Notes under the pieces: generated by a model
What the model was told of the DNA's origin: nothing
The model's database searches: none
The model's input: the letters and a program-made list of their open reading frames with translations, nothing else
Shown here: piece by piece, positions 1 through 5,375 of the stretch
Layout of the letters: the number at the start of each line of letters is the position of its first letter
How positions within the stretch are numbered: position 1 is the stretch's first letter
Source: Streptomyces violaceus
Lineage (GTDB): Bacteria > Actinomycetota > Actinomycetes > Streptomycetales > Streptomycetaceae
Assembly (NCBI GenBank): GCA_000715635.1
Contig: KL569168.1
Location: 5,228 to 12,278 of the forward strand
Length of the DNA: 7,051 nt
Direction: 5' to 3'
Translations under genes and position numbers: made by a program

Positions 1-320
1 ACGTAGATGAGGGGCTTGATGAGACCCGGGCGCCAGCCTGTCTCCTCCAGGACCTCGCGGGCGGCTGCCTCCTCGGGGGTCTCGCCGTCCTCGACCAGGC
101 CCATGGGGAGCTCCCAGGCCCAGGTGCCGGTGACGAAGCGGTGCCGCCACATCATCAGGACCTCTCGCCGGTCATTGACCACGGCGGCCACGGCCAGGTG
201 CCGGAGGCGGACGATCGAGTACTCACACCGGCTGCCGTCGGGTCGCTGGACATCGGCCACACACAGATTCACCCACTGGTCGGTGTAGACCTGCCGCTCG
301 CCGTGGGTCTTCCACTCCAT
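1..320 (-). CDS. NUDIX hydrolase, ADP-ribose pyrophosphatase-like (C-terminus cut off by window edge)
   Basis: Reading the minus strand from the ATG at 320-318 gives 106 codons with no stop before the left edge, beginning MEWKTHGERQVYTDQWVN. A complete NUDIX box lies at residues 74-96 and fits GX5EX7REUXEEXGU: G74, E80, R88-E89, E92-E93, G95, with W96 as the last hydrophobic position. Just before it is a W-A-W-E-L-P segment (67-72), and an R-H-R segment lies at 59-61; both are typical of ADP-ribose or nucleoside-diphosphate-sugar pyrophosphatases. The family hydrolyses NDP-X compounds with Mg2+ bound by the box glutamates; the substrate here is inferred only. The start is supported by AGGAG on the minus strand (332-328), 7 nt before the ATG. 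It diverges from a second NUDIX gene. The C-terminal part is not visible. Confidence 0.9.
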   Translation of the reverse strand, partial: MEWKTHGERQVYTDQWVNLCVADVQRPDGSRCEYSIVRLRHLAVAAVVNDRREVLMMWRHRFVTGTWAWELPMGLVEDGETPEEAAAREVLEETGWRPGLIKPLIY

Positions 321-385
321 GCCTCTGCTCCTCTCGACCGGCCGTCAGGATCTCAAGCCGGAGGTCCCGCTGCGATCGTGGGGCC
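321..385. promoter_or_regulatory. Divergent intergenic region between two NUDIX genes
   Basis: The 65 bp between the two divergent starts must hold the promoters of both genes unless one is transcribed from inside the other. A good Shine-Dalgarno (AGGAG at 332-328, minus) serves the leftward gene. The rightward gene has a GGAGG at 360-364, but it is 21 nt from the ATG, too far for normal use. A GATCGT at 374-379, six nt before the ATG, could be a -10 of a leaderless promoter. No clear -35 box is seen for either direction. Confidence 0.4.
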
Positions 386-910
386 ATGAGTGAACTGGTG
401 GAGCGGGTGGACGAGCGGGATCGCGTGCTCGGGGTGGTGGAGCGGAGCGAGGCCATCGAGAGGCACTGGCTGCACCGTGTCGCGACGACCGTCTGCCGTG
501 ATCCCGAGGGCCGCATCCTCATACATCGGAGACAGGAGGGCGTGTCCCGGTTTCCGGGGCAGTACAACTGGCTGATCGGCGGCGCCGTGGAGGCCGGGGA
601 GTCGTACGAGGAGGCGGCAGCGCGTGAACTCACCGAGGAACTGGGCGTCCGGGCGCCGGTGCGGTTCGTCTTCAAGTTCTTGTGTGACGGGCTGATCAGT
701 CCCTACTGGCTGGGACTGCACGAAGCCGTGGTCACCGAGGTGCTCGCGCCCGATCCGTCGGAGATCGCCTGGCACGGATGGGTCACCGAGCGCGAGTTGC
801 GGGAGGCGTTCGGGCAGTGGACGTTCGTCGACGATGGGTTCGATGTCTTCAGGCGCTATCTGGCTCGGCCGGTCCCCGGTCAGTCGGGGCGGCAGTGCTC
901 CTCCAAGTAG
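386..910 (+). CDS. NUDIX hydrolase (YfcD/isopentenyl-isomerase-like subgroup)
   Basis: 174 aa, close to the usual length of this subgroup. The N-terminal part contains V-D-E-R-D-R-V-L-G-V-V-E-R, which resembles the start of YfcD-type and IPP-isomerase-like NUDIX proteins. The NUDIX box at residues 66-88 is intact: G66, E72, R80-E81, E84-E85, G87-V88. It is preceded by a P-G-Q-Y-N-W-L-I-G-G segment. The family hydrolyses nucleotide-linked or diphosphate substrates with divalent metal; the substrate cannot be read from sequence, and isomerase activity is only a remote possibility. The ATG at 386 has no good ribosome-binding site (only a G run directly before it), so it may be leaderless. The last 31 bp overlap the 3' end of the minus-strand MarR gene. 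It differs in subfamily from the divergent NUDIX gene, so the pair is not a simple duplication. Confidence 0.9.
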   Translation: MSELVERVDERDRVLGVVERSEAIERHWLHRVATTVCRDPEGRILIHRRQEGVSRFPGQYNWLIGGAVEAGESYEEAAARELTEELGVRAPVRFVFKFLCDGLISPYWLGLHEAVVTEVLAPDPSEIAWHGWVTERELREAFGQWTFVDDGFDVFRRYLARPVPGQSGRQCSSK

Positions 911-1356
911 TTCGCCGCCAGGGTGCTCGCGCGGATGAACCAGTCGTTCAGCACCACGATTTCGGCGGGGGAGTAGTCCGCGAAGAGTTCCGTGAGGCGG
1001 GCGTAGTACGGCTCGTAGACCTCGCGGACGCGGGCGACGGCGTCGGGTCGGGCGGCTACGCGGATGCGGCGGCGGTCGGTCGGGTCGGGGCGGCGGGTGA
1101 TGTAGCCGGCGCGTTCCAGGCGGTTGAGGATGCCGGTGACCGCGCCGGTCGTGACGTGGACGCGGGCTGCCAAGTCGCCTGCGGTGAGGAGGTTTTCGCC
1201 GGCCTCCATCACATAGGCGAAACAGGTGAGGTCGGTCACGTTCATACCGACCTGCTGGGCGATCTCGTGCTGTCCGACCAGGTGGGTCGCGATGAGGTGG
1301 TCCATCGCCGACAGTGCCTGCTCCGGCGTGGCGGCCGGACGCGGCTTGGCTTGCAT
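880..1356 (-). CDS. MarR-family winged helix-turn-helix transcriptional regulator
   Basis: 158 aa from the ATG at 1356, a normal MarR length. An in-frame ATG at 1437 would add 27 residues, but the start at 1356 has AAGGGA on the minus strand 7 nt upstream, and the family similarity begins after it. The DNA-binding domain covers roughly residues 40-105: recognition helix region 57-81 (L-T-A-G-D-L-A-A-R through L-N-R-L-E) and a wing at 85-100 with the signature D-P-T-D-R-R-R. Flanking helices would form the dimer interface. MarR proteins usually act as dimeric repressors that bind pseudo-palindromes and are released by small ligands or oxidants; the ligand here is unknown. It is divergent from the small membrane protein gene at 1460 and convergent with the NUDIX gene, overlapping it by 31 bp. 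It probably controls itself and the divergent gene. Confidence 0.9.
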   Translation of the reverse strand: MQAKPRPAATPEQALSAMDHLIATHLVGQHEIAQQVGMNVTDLTCFAYVMEAGENLLTAGDLAARVHVTTGAVTGILNRLERAGYITRRPDPTDRRRIRVAARPDAVARVREVYEPYYARLTELFADYSPAEIVVLNDWFIRASTLAANYLEEHCRPD

Positions 1357-1381
1357 TCCCAATTCCCTTAGCTCGTGAGAG

Positions 1382-1396
1382 GTTTGGGCCCTAAAC
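1382..1396. promoter_or_regulatory. Candidate MarR operator (imperfect palindrome)
   Basis: The sequence GTTTGGGCCCTAAAC is an inverted repeat, GTTT / AAAC around a GGGCCC core with one extra base. It lies 26-40 bp upstream of the preferred marR start and between the divergent genes, in a locally AT-richer stretch. Position and symmetry suit autoregulation by the adjacent MarR protein, but this is inference. Confidence 0.4.
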
Positions 1397-1415
1397 GGCT
1401 TGGTGGTAAGGGGTT

Positions 1416-1429
1416 CGGGGGCTCCCCCG
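1416..1429. repeat. Short inverted repeat in the marR/membrane-protein intergenic region
   Basis: CGGGGG and CCCCCG arms flank a 2-bp centre. It is 31 bp before the GTG start of the rightward gene. It could be a second operator half or a leader structure; in GC-rich DNA such G/C arms also occur by chance. Confidence 0.4.
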
Positions 1430-1459
1430 GAGTCCATGTGTGTGATGAGGGGGCAGCGC

Positions 1460-1846
1460 GTGAGCGCACATCAGTATGACCACGGGCACACGTTCGCGGG
1501 ATGGGTCGGATGCGCGATCGGGAGCGTCGCGGCCGGTGTGGCGGGTGCCGGGGTGGTCATGGTCTCGGGCTTGCTGATCGCCGGTGGGACAGCGATCGGG
1601 GTCGTGGCTCTGCTCGTCACCTGGGCGCTGCACCTCTCCGGTTGGGGGAAGGGGCCCGGCCTCCGGCCCCGGGAGGAGTGGGGCTGGCGGGTGCGGGACT
1701 CGTCGGCGCCGGGTGGGCACGACGAGTGCCTGGGGTGCCGGCTGGCCGGGCGGCGGCGGCCGGTGGACGCGGCCGGGGTCGTGCCCGTGCGTGCGGGTGG
1801 GGAGACGGAGGCCGCTGCTGCCGTGGGGGCCGATTCCGTGCGGTGA
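1460..1846 (+). CDS. Small two-helix membrane protein, HGxx (HGxxPAAW-like) family
   Basis: 128 aa from the GTG at 1460. This start is chosen over the in-frame ATG at 1445 because GAGGGGG (1447-1453) lies 6 nt before the GTG, whereas nothing suitable precedes the ATG. The N-terminus reads MSAHQYDHGHTFAGW, a variant of the His-Gly / Ala-Trp signature of a small actinobacterial membrane protein family of unknown function. Two hydrophobic helices follow at about residues 12-35 and 38-59. The remaining half is soluble, with R-P-R-E-E-W-G-W-R near 69-77 and a possible metal-binding group H87, C90, C93 (H-x2-C-x2-C), then a low-complexity Arg/Ala/Val tail. The function is unknown. Divergence from marR suggests that regulator controls it. 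The stop codon lies inside the first copy of the 12-bp repeat that follows. Confidence 0.8.
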   Translation: MSAHQYDHGHTFAGWVGCAIGSVAAGVAGAGVVMVSGLLIAGGTAIGVVALLVTWALHLSGWGKGPGLRPREEWGWRVRDSSAPGGHDECLGCRLAGRRRPVDAAGVVPVRAGGETEAAAAVGADSVR

Positions 1847-1890
1847 TCCCTCCCCGCGAGGTGATCCCTCCTCCGTGGGGTGGTCCCTCC
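1842..1890 (+). repeat. Three direct copies of GGTGRTCCCTCC
   Basis: GGTGATCCCTCC occurs at 1842-1853 and 1860-1871, and GGTGGTCCCTCC at 1879-1890, giving start-to-start spacings of 18 and 19 bp. The first copy overlaps the stop codon of the membrane protein gene. GAGGTGATCC at 1858-1867 also matches the extended Shine-Dalgarno complementary to the 16S rRNA 3' end, but no convincing gene begins at a suitable distance. It may be a protein-binding array or a local duplication. Confidence 0.6.
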
Positions 1891-1932
1891 CGTCGGACGG
1901 TTTGTCGTCGTCCCTGTTGATCGTCCCGGCCG

Positions 1933-1946
1933 GGCGCCGCGGCGCC
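1933..1946. repeat. Perfect 14-bp palindrome upstream of the DUF2797 gene
   Basis: GGCGCCGCGGCGCC is its own reverse complement. It ends 32 bp before the ATG at 1979, roughly where a -35 region or an upstream operator would be. It could be an operator or simply GC-rich chance. Confidence 0.35.
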
Positions 1947-1964
1947 GTTGTCAGTGGTGCCCTC

Positions 1965-1970
1965 TAGTCT
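1965..1970 (+). promoter_or_regulatory. Possible -10 box of a leaderless promoter for the DUF2797 gene
   Basis: TAGTCT fits the TANNNT form of actinobacterial -10 elements and ends 8 nt before the ATG at 1979. There is no Shine-Dalgarno in the 15 nt before that ATG. Together this suggests transcription starting at or within 1-2 nt of the start codon. No -35 at the usual spacing is evident. Confidence 0.35.
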
Positions 1971-1978
1971 CGGCAGAG

Positions 1979-2851
1979 ATGGCACAGGCATGGAAGTGCT
2001 CGGGGCTGAGGTGGTCGGCGGACGGTCCCGTGCTGGTGTGGGACGGTGGGCGGCGCAGTGCGCTGACCTGGGGGAAACGCGTGGCCTTCGGGGTCGCGGA
2101 GGGGGGCGTGCGGACGTGTGTGGGGGCTCGGGGGCATGCGTGTCCGGCGCGGGTGGCCGTGCCGGGGCGGAGTACGGGGGCGCGGTGCGAGGAGTGTGCG
2201 CGGCTGGACCGGGCGCACTCCGTGGCCGCCGACACGATCGCGGACGATCCGCGGCCGTATCACGTGTATCTGGCGTGGTTCGGTCCCGGCATGACCAAGG
2301 TCGGGATCACGGCGGTGGAGCGGGGTTCGGCCCGGCTGCTGGAGCAGGGTGCCGTCTGCTTCAGCTGGCTGGGCGCGGGTCCGCTCATGGCCGCGCGGCG
2401 TACCGAGGAGCTGCTGCGGGCCGCGCTGGGGGTGCCCGACCGGATTCCATACGCCGAGAAGCGGGCCGTGCGGGCCGCGTTGCCGCAGGCGGCGGCCGAT
2501 CGGGCCGGTGAGGTCGCCGAGTTGCATGCGCGGGCGGTGGGGCTCGGGGGGTGGCCGGAGTCGCTCGTGCGGGAGCCGCTGCGGGTTGTCGATCATGTTG
2601 ATGTGTTCGGGCTCGACGGGCTGCCCGGTGCCGTCGGGGGTGTGAGTGAGCTTGTTGCCGGTGGGGTCGTGAGCGGGGAGCTCGTGGCTGCCGCCGGGCC
2701 CGATCTGCATCTGGCCACCGGGGGTGGGGTCGTCGTGCTCGATACGCGGCTGATGCCCGGGTGGGAGCTCGTGCCTGCGGCGGGTGGTGAACTGTCCGTG
2801 CCCGTAAGGGTCCGGGAGGCGCCGGGTGGTGTGCAGGACGGGTTGTTCTGA
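1979..2851 (+). CDS. DUF2797 family protein, Cys-rich N-terminus with GIY-YIG-like core
   Basis: 290 aa from the ATG at 1979. A GTG at 1880 would add 33 residues without family character, so the shorter form is preferred. It resembles actinobacterial DUF2797 proteins, whose function is unknown. Residues 1-75 hold cysteines C7, C47, C55, C70 and C73, with C70-x2-C73 forming a typical zinc knuckle. Residues 94-125 read Y-H-V-Y-L, then K107-V-G109-I-T111 and R115/R119. This pattern recalls the (V)Y...K-x-G-x-T...R core of T5orf172/MUG113-type GIY-YIG domains, with E143/E144 in the following helix as a possible metal ligand. The rest (about 165-290) is Gly/Val-rich with no recognisable domain. 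Nuclease or nucleic-acid binding is inference from this pattern. The gene stands alone between two regulatory gaps. Confidence 0.85.
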   Translation: MAQAWKCSGLRWSADGPVLVWDGGRRSALTWGKRVAFGVAEGGVRTCVGARGHACPARVAVPGRSTGARCEECARLDRAHSVAADTIADDPRPYHVYLAWFGPGMTKVGITAVERGSARLLEQGAVCFSWLGAGPLMAARRTEELLRAALGVPDRIPYAEKRAVRAALPQAAADRAGEVAELHARAVGLGGWPESLVREPLRVVDHVDVFGLDGLPGAVGGVSELVAGGVVSGELVAAAGPDLHLATGGGVVVLDTRLMPGWELVPAAGGELSVPVRVREAPGGVQDGLF

Positions 2852-2911
2852 CCCCGGCTGCCAGCGGACACACAGCTTCCGCAGCACCATGCACCGTGAC
2901 TCATCCCGACA

Positions 2912-2984
2912 TTCTCAGGCGTTCCCTGAGAACCGCCTGTGCGTTTCTCAGGGAATTCACAGGTTGCGGAAAGGGTGCTCTCAG
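2912..2984 (+). promoter_or_regulatory. Repeat array / operator region of the two-component operon
   Basis: TTCTCAGG occurs at 2912-2919 and 2945-2952, and a related CTCTCAGA at 2978-2985, exactly 33 bp apart each time. An inverted copy CCTGAGAA lies at 2925-2932. The second and inverted copies extend into a perfect 11-bp inverted repeat, TTCCCTGAGAA (2922-2932) and TTCTCAGGGAA (2945-2955), with a 12-bp spacer. CCTGTG (2936-2941) and CACAGG (2958-2963) form a further interleaved inverted repeat. OmpR-family regulators commonly bind tandem half-sites, so autoregulation by the downstream response regulator is the simplest reading. Confidence 0.6.
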
Positions 2985-2994
2985 AGGTCCCCGA

Positions 2995-3000
2995 CATCGT
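2995..3000 (+). promoter_or_regulatory. Weak candidate -10 box of the two-component operon
   Basis: CATCGT has A and T at the positions most conserved in -10 elements and ends 6 nt before the ATG at 3007, as in leaderless promoters. No -35 box is seen; the CTCTCAGA half-site (2978-2985) sits just upstream, which would suit an activator-dependent promoter. Confidence 0.25.
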
Positions 3001-3006
3001 GTTCAC

Positions 3007-3747
3007 ATGACCACGACCTCGCCCCAGGGGCGCACCGAACTGCTGAGGCCGGACGGGAGCCCCGTCCGCGTGCTTGTGGTGGACGACGAGCTGTCGATCA
3101 CCGAACTGCTGTCCATGGCCCTTCGCTATGAGGGATGGCAGATCCGGAGCGCGGGGGACGGCCAGGGCGCCGTCCAGACCGCGCGGGACTTCCGGCCCGA
3201 CGCCGTCGTGCTCGACATGATGCTGCCCGACATGGACGGGCTGGCGGTTCTCGGGCGGCTGCGGCGGGAACTGCCGGACGTGCCCGTCCTCTTCCTCACG
3301 GCCAAGGACGCCGTCGAGGATCGCATCGCAGGGCTGACGGCCGGCGGCGACGACTACGTCACCAAGCCGTTCAGCCTCGAAGAGGTCGTCGCGCGGCTGC
3401 GCGGGCTGATACGGCGGTCCGGTGCCGCAGACCGGCGCTCCGACTCCACGCTGGTCGTCGGCGACCTCACCCTCGACGAGGACAGCCACGAAGTGACCCG
3501 GGCCGGGGACAACATCCACCTGACCGCGACCGAGTTCGAGCTGCTGCGGTTCCTGATGCGCAATCCGCGGCGCGTGCTCAGCAAGGCGCAGATCCTGGAC
3601 CGTGTGTGGTCGTACGACTTCGGCGGGCAGGCCAATGTCGTCGAGCTCTACATCTCGTATCTGCGGCGGAAGATCGACGCCGGGCGCGAGCCGATGATCC
3701 ACACCCGGCGTGGTGCCGGTTACCTGATCAAGCCCGCGGTGTCATGA
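3007..3747 (+). CDS. OmpR/PhoB-family two-component response regulator
   Basis: 246 aa from the ATG at 3007. The receiver domain (about 20-135) has acidic D26-D27, phosphoacceptor D70 in V-V-L-D-M-M-L-P, the switch residue T98 and K120 in K-P-F, so it should be phosphorylated normally. The C-terminal winged helix (about 152-243) contains L-T-A-T-E-F-E-L-L-R-F-L, R-V-L-S-K-A-Q-I-L-D-R-V-W and the final wing R-R-G-A-G-Y-L-I, typical of DNA binding by OmpR-type factors. An in-frame GTG at 2896 would place the repeat array inside the gene and is rejected. The chosen ATG has no Shine-Dalgarno at usable distance (GAGG at 2984-2987 is too far), so the mRNA may be leaderless. Its stop overlaps the kinase start by 4 nt, so the kinase is its partner. 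Confidence 0.95.
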   Translation: MTTTSPQGRTELLRPDGSPVRVLVVDDELSITELLSMALRYEGWQIRSAGDGQGAVQTARDFRPDAVVLDMMLPDMDGLAVLGRLRRELPDVPVLFLTAKDAVEDRIAGLTAGGDDYVTKPFSLEEVVARLRGLIRRSGAADRRSDSTLVVGDLTLDEDSHEVTRAGDNIHLTATEFELLRFLMRNPRRVLSKAQILDRVWSYDFGGQANVVELYISYLRRKIDAGREPMIHTRRGAGYLIKPAVS

Positions 3748-5345
3748 GCGGACGGCGACGGCCGCGTACCCAGCAGAGATCGGGCAAGCAGGCGCGGGCG
3801 GGCAAGCCGCGCACTCTGCGGACGCGGCTCGTCGTCGCGTCCGTGGTGCTGATCGCCGTGGTGTGTGCGGTGATCGGCACAGTGACGACCCTCGCCCTCA
3901 GGTCGCATCTGTACGAGCAGTTGAACGGGCAGGTCGAGGACGTGGGCAAGCGTCTGTCGGGCCCCATGAAGCCCGGCGGCGGAATCGACCTCGGCCCGAC
4001 GGACAGGATCACAGGATTCCTCGAGGGACCGGCGCAGCCTGGGACCATCGCCGCCGCGGTCGGCGCCGACGGCAGTGTCACCCGGGCGTTCATCGCCGAG
4101 GACTCCGAGGAGAACATCCCCTACCGGCAGAATTCGGCCGTCGACCTCACCGACGAGCAGAAGTCCGCCCTCGCCGAGGTGCCGACCGCGGGCATGCACA
4201 CCGTCGACATCCCCGGCTTCGGCGAGTACCGCGTGCAGTACGTCGAGGGGAAAGACGGAGGCCTCTACTACGTCGCCCTGCCCACCGAGTCGGTCAACAC
4301 CACCATCAACACCCTCATCCTCGTCGAGGTGAGCGTCACCGGCGCCGGACTGGTCGCCGCCGCCATCGCCGGCTCCGTCCTCATCGGCGTCGCCACCCGC
4401 CCCCTCCGCCGAGTCGCCGCCACCGCCACCCGAGTCTCCGAACTCCCCCTGCACACCGGCGAGGTGAATCTCAGCGAGCGGGTGCCCGACTCCGAGACCG
4501 ATCCGCACACCGAGGTCGGACAGGTCGGTGCCGCGCTCAACCGGATGCTCGACCATGTCCACGGGGCGCTGCACGCACGGCAGCAGAGCGAGACGCGGGT
4601 CCGGCAGTTCGTCGCCGACGCCAGTCACGAGCTGCGCACTCCCCTCGCCTCCATTCGCGGGTACGCCGAGCTGACCAGACGCGGAAGAGAGGACGTCGGG
4701 CCCGACACCCGGCACGCGCTCGGGCGGATCGAGTCCGAGGCCGGGCGGATGACGCTGCTCGTCGAGGATCTGCTGCTGCTCGCCCGGCTCGACGCGGGGC
4801 GGCCCCTGCAGTTCGAGCAGACCGACCTCGTACCGCTCGTCGTGGACACCATCAGCGACGCCCGTGCCGCAGGCCAGGACCACAACTGGCGCCTCGACCT
4901 GCCCGACGAGCCCGCGCTCGTGTCGGCGGACGCGGCCCGGCTGCAACAGGTCCTCGTCAACCTGCTCGGCAACGCCCGCACTCACACACCGCCCGGCACG
5001 ACCGTCACCGCGCGGGTGCAGCGGCGCGGGCCCTGGCTGTGCGTGGATGTCGAGGACAACGGGCAGGGCGTTCCGGCCGAGTTGCTCCCGCATGTCTTCG
5101 AACGGTTCGCGCGCGGCGACTCCGCGCGTTCCCGCACCACCGGATCGACCGGTCTCGGCCTCGCCATCGTGCAGGCCGTGGCGACCGCGCACGGCGGTGC
5201 CGTGACCGTCGACAGCGTGCCCGGACGGACCGTTTTCACGGTGCGCCTGCCCGCGCTCCCGGACCGGCCGCAGCCGGAAATGAGCTGGCAACAGCACTCA
5301 CAGGCACGCCACAGCGTCACCACATCGGTACAACAGGGCGCCTGA
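3744..5345 (+). CDS. Sensor histidine kinase with HAMP domain, partner of the response regulator
   Basis: 533 aa, starting at the ATG that overlaps the regulator stop (ATGA). A basic N-terminus is followed by TM1 at about 29-51, an extracytoplasmic sensor of about 135 residues (53-189) of no recognised fold, TM2 at about 190-217 and a HAMP linker to about 275. The dimerisation/H-box has H295 in D-A-S-H-E-L-R-T-P-L. The ATPase domain has the N-box N410 (N-L-L-G-N-A), G1 box D438-N-G-Q-G and G2 box G-L-G-L at 470-473. All catalytic elements are present, so it should autophosphorylate H295 and pass phosphate to D70 of the regulator. A polar tail of about 30 residues follows the catalytic domain. 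The signal is unknown; the extracytoplasmic loop and the downstream glycosyltransferases point to a cell-surface cue. Confidence 0.95.
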   Translation: MSGRRRPRTQQRSGKQARAGKPRTLRTRLVVASVVLIAVVCAVIGTVTTLALRSHLYEQLNGQVEDVGKRLSGPMKPGGGIDLGPTDRITGFLEGPAQPGTIAAAVGADGSVTRAFIAEDSEENIPYRQNSAVDLTDEQKSALAEVPTAGMHTVDIPGFGEYRVQYVEGKDGGLYYVALPTESVNTTINTLILVEVSVTGAGLVAAAIAGSVLIGVATRPLRRVAATATRVSELPLHTGEVNLSERVPDSETDPHTEVGQVGAALNRMLDHVHGALHARQQSETRVRQFVADASHELRTPLASIRGYAELTRRGREDVGPDTRHALGRIESEAGRMTLLVEDLLLLARLDAGRPLQFEQTDLVPLVVDTISDARAAGQDHNWRLDLPDEPALVSADAARLQQVLVNLLGNARTHTPPGTTVTARVQRRGPWLCVDVEDNGQGVPAELLPHVFERFARGDSARSRTTGSTGLGLAIVQAVATAHGGAVTVDSVPGRTVFTVRLPALPDRPQPEMSWQQHSQARHSVTTSVQQGA

Positions 5346-5346
5346 C

Positions 5347-5375
5347 GAGAGTCGGTTCCATGCGAACCGATTCTT
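5347..5375 (+). promoter_or_regulatory. RNA hairpin displaying the GT2/GtrA start codon in its loop
   Basis: Bases 5347-5358 pair with 5364-5375 over 12 consecutive positions (10 Watson-Crick, 2 G-U), leaving the 5-nt loop CAUGC at 5359-5363. The AUG at 5360-5362 is the start codon of the glycosyltransferase gene. The only Shine-Dalgarno-like bases (GAGAG, 5347-5351) are locked in the stem. The hairpin begins 2 nt after the kinase stop codon. It could limit translation unless opened by ribosomes leaving the kinase gene, by a protein or by a temperature change. The structure is read directly from sequence; the role is inferred. Confidence 0.6.

Noticed and set aside
1357..1437. N-terminal extension of the MarR protein to an ATG at 1437.
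   Set aside because: It would translate through the candidate operator and lacks a ribosome site, whereas the ATG at 1356 has AAGGGA at proper distance.
1875..1967. Short open frame starting with GTG at 1875, 8 nt after the extended Shine-Dalgarno match.
   Set aside because: Only 30 codons, with composition like random GC-rich sequence and no recognisable feature; kept only as a remark on the repeat.
2857..2865. GCTG-C-CAGC hairpin after the DUF2797 stop as a terminator.
   Set aside because: A 4-bp stem with a 1-nt loop and no T-tract is too weak.
3135..3743. The kinase frame is open upstream through the response regulator gene.
   Set aside because: Same high-GC effect; the upstream translation has no domain features, and the ATGA overlap at 3744 gives a natural start.
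3720..5297. Long minus-strand open frame (525 codons) opposite the kinase.
   Set aside because: It mirrors the kinase codons, has Gly/Asp/Val-rich composition and shows no domain or start signal. The same holds for long antisense frames at 1964-2890, 2593-3702 and 5759-6883.
3863..5359. The GT2/GtrA frame stays open far upstream through the kinase gene, suggesting a 980-residue fusion protein.
   Set aside because: The upstream part is Arg/Pro/Ala-rich nonsense typical of a shifted frame in high-GC genes, while the kinase frame there has all catalytic motifs. The GT2 domain begins just after the ATG at 5360.
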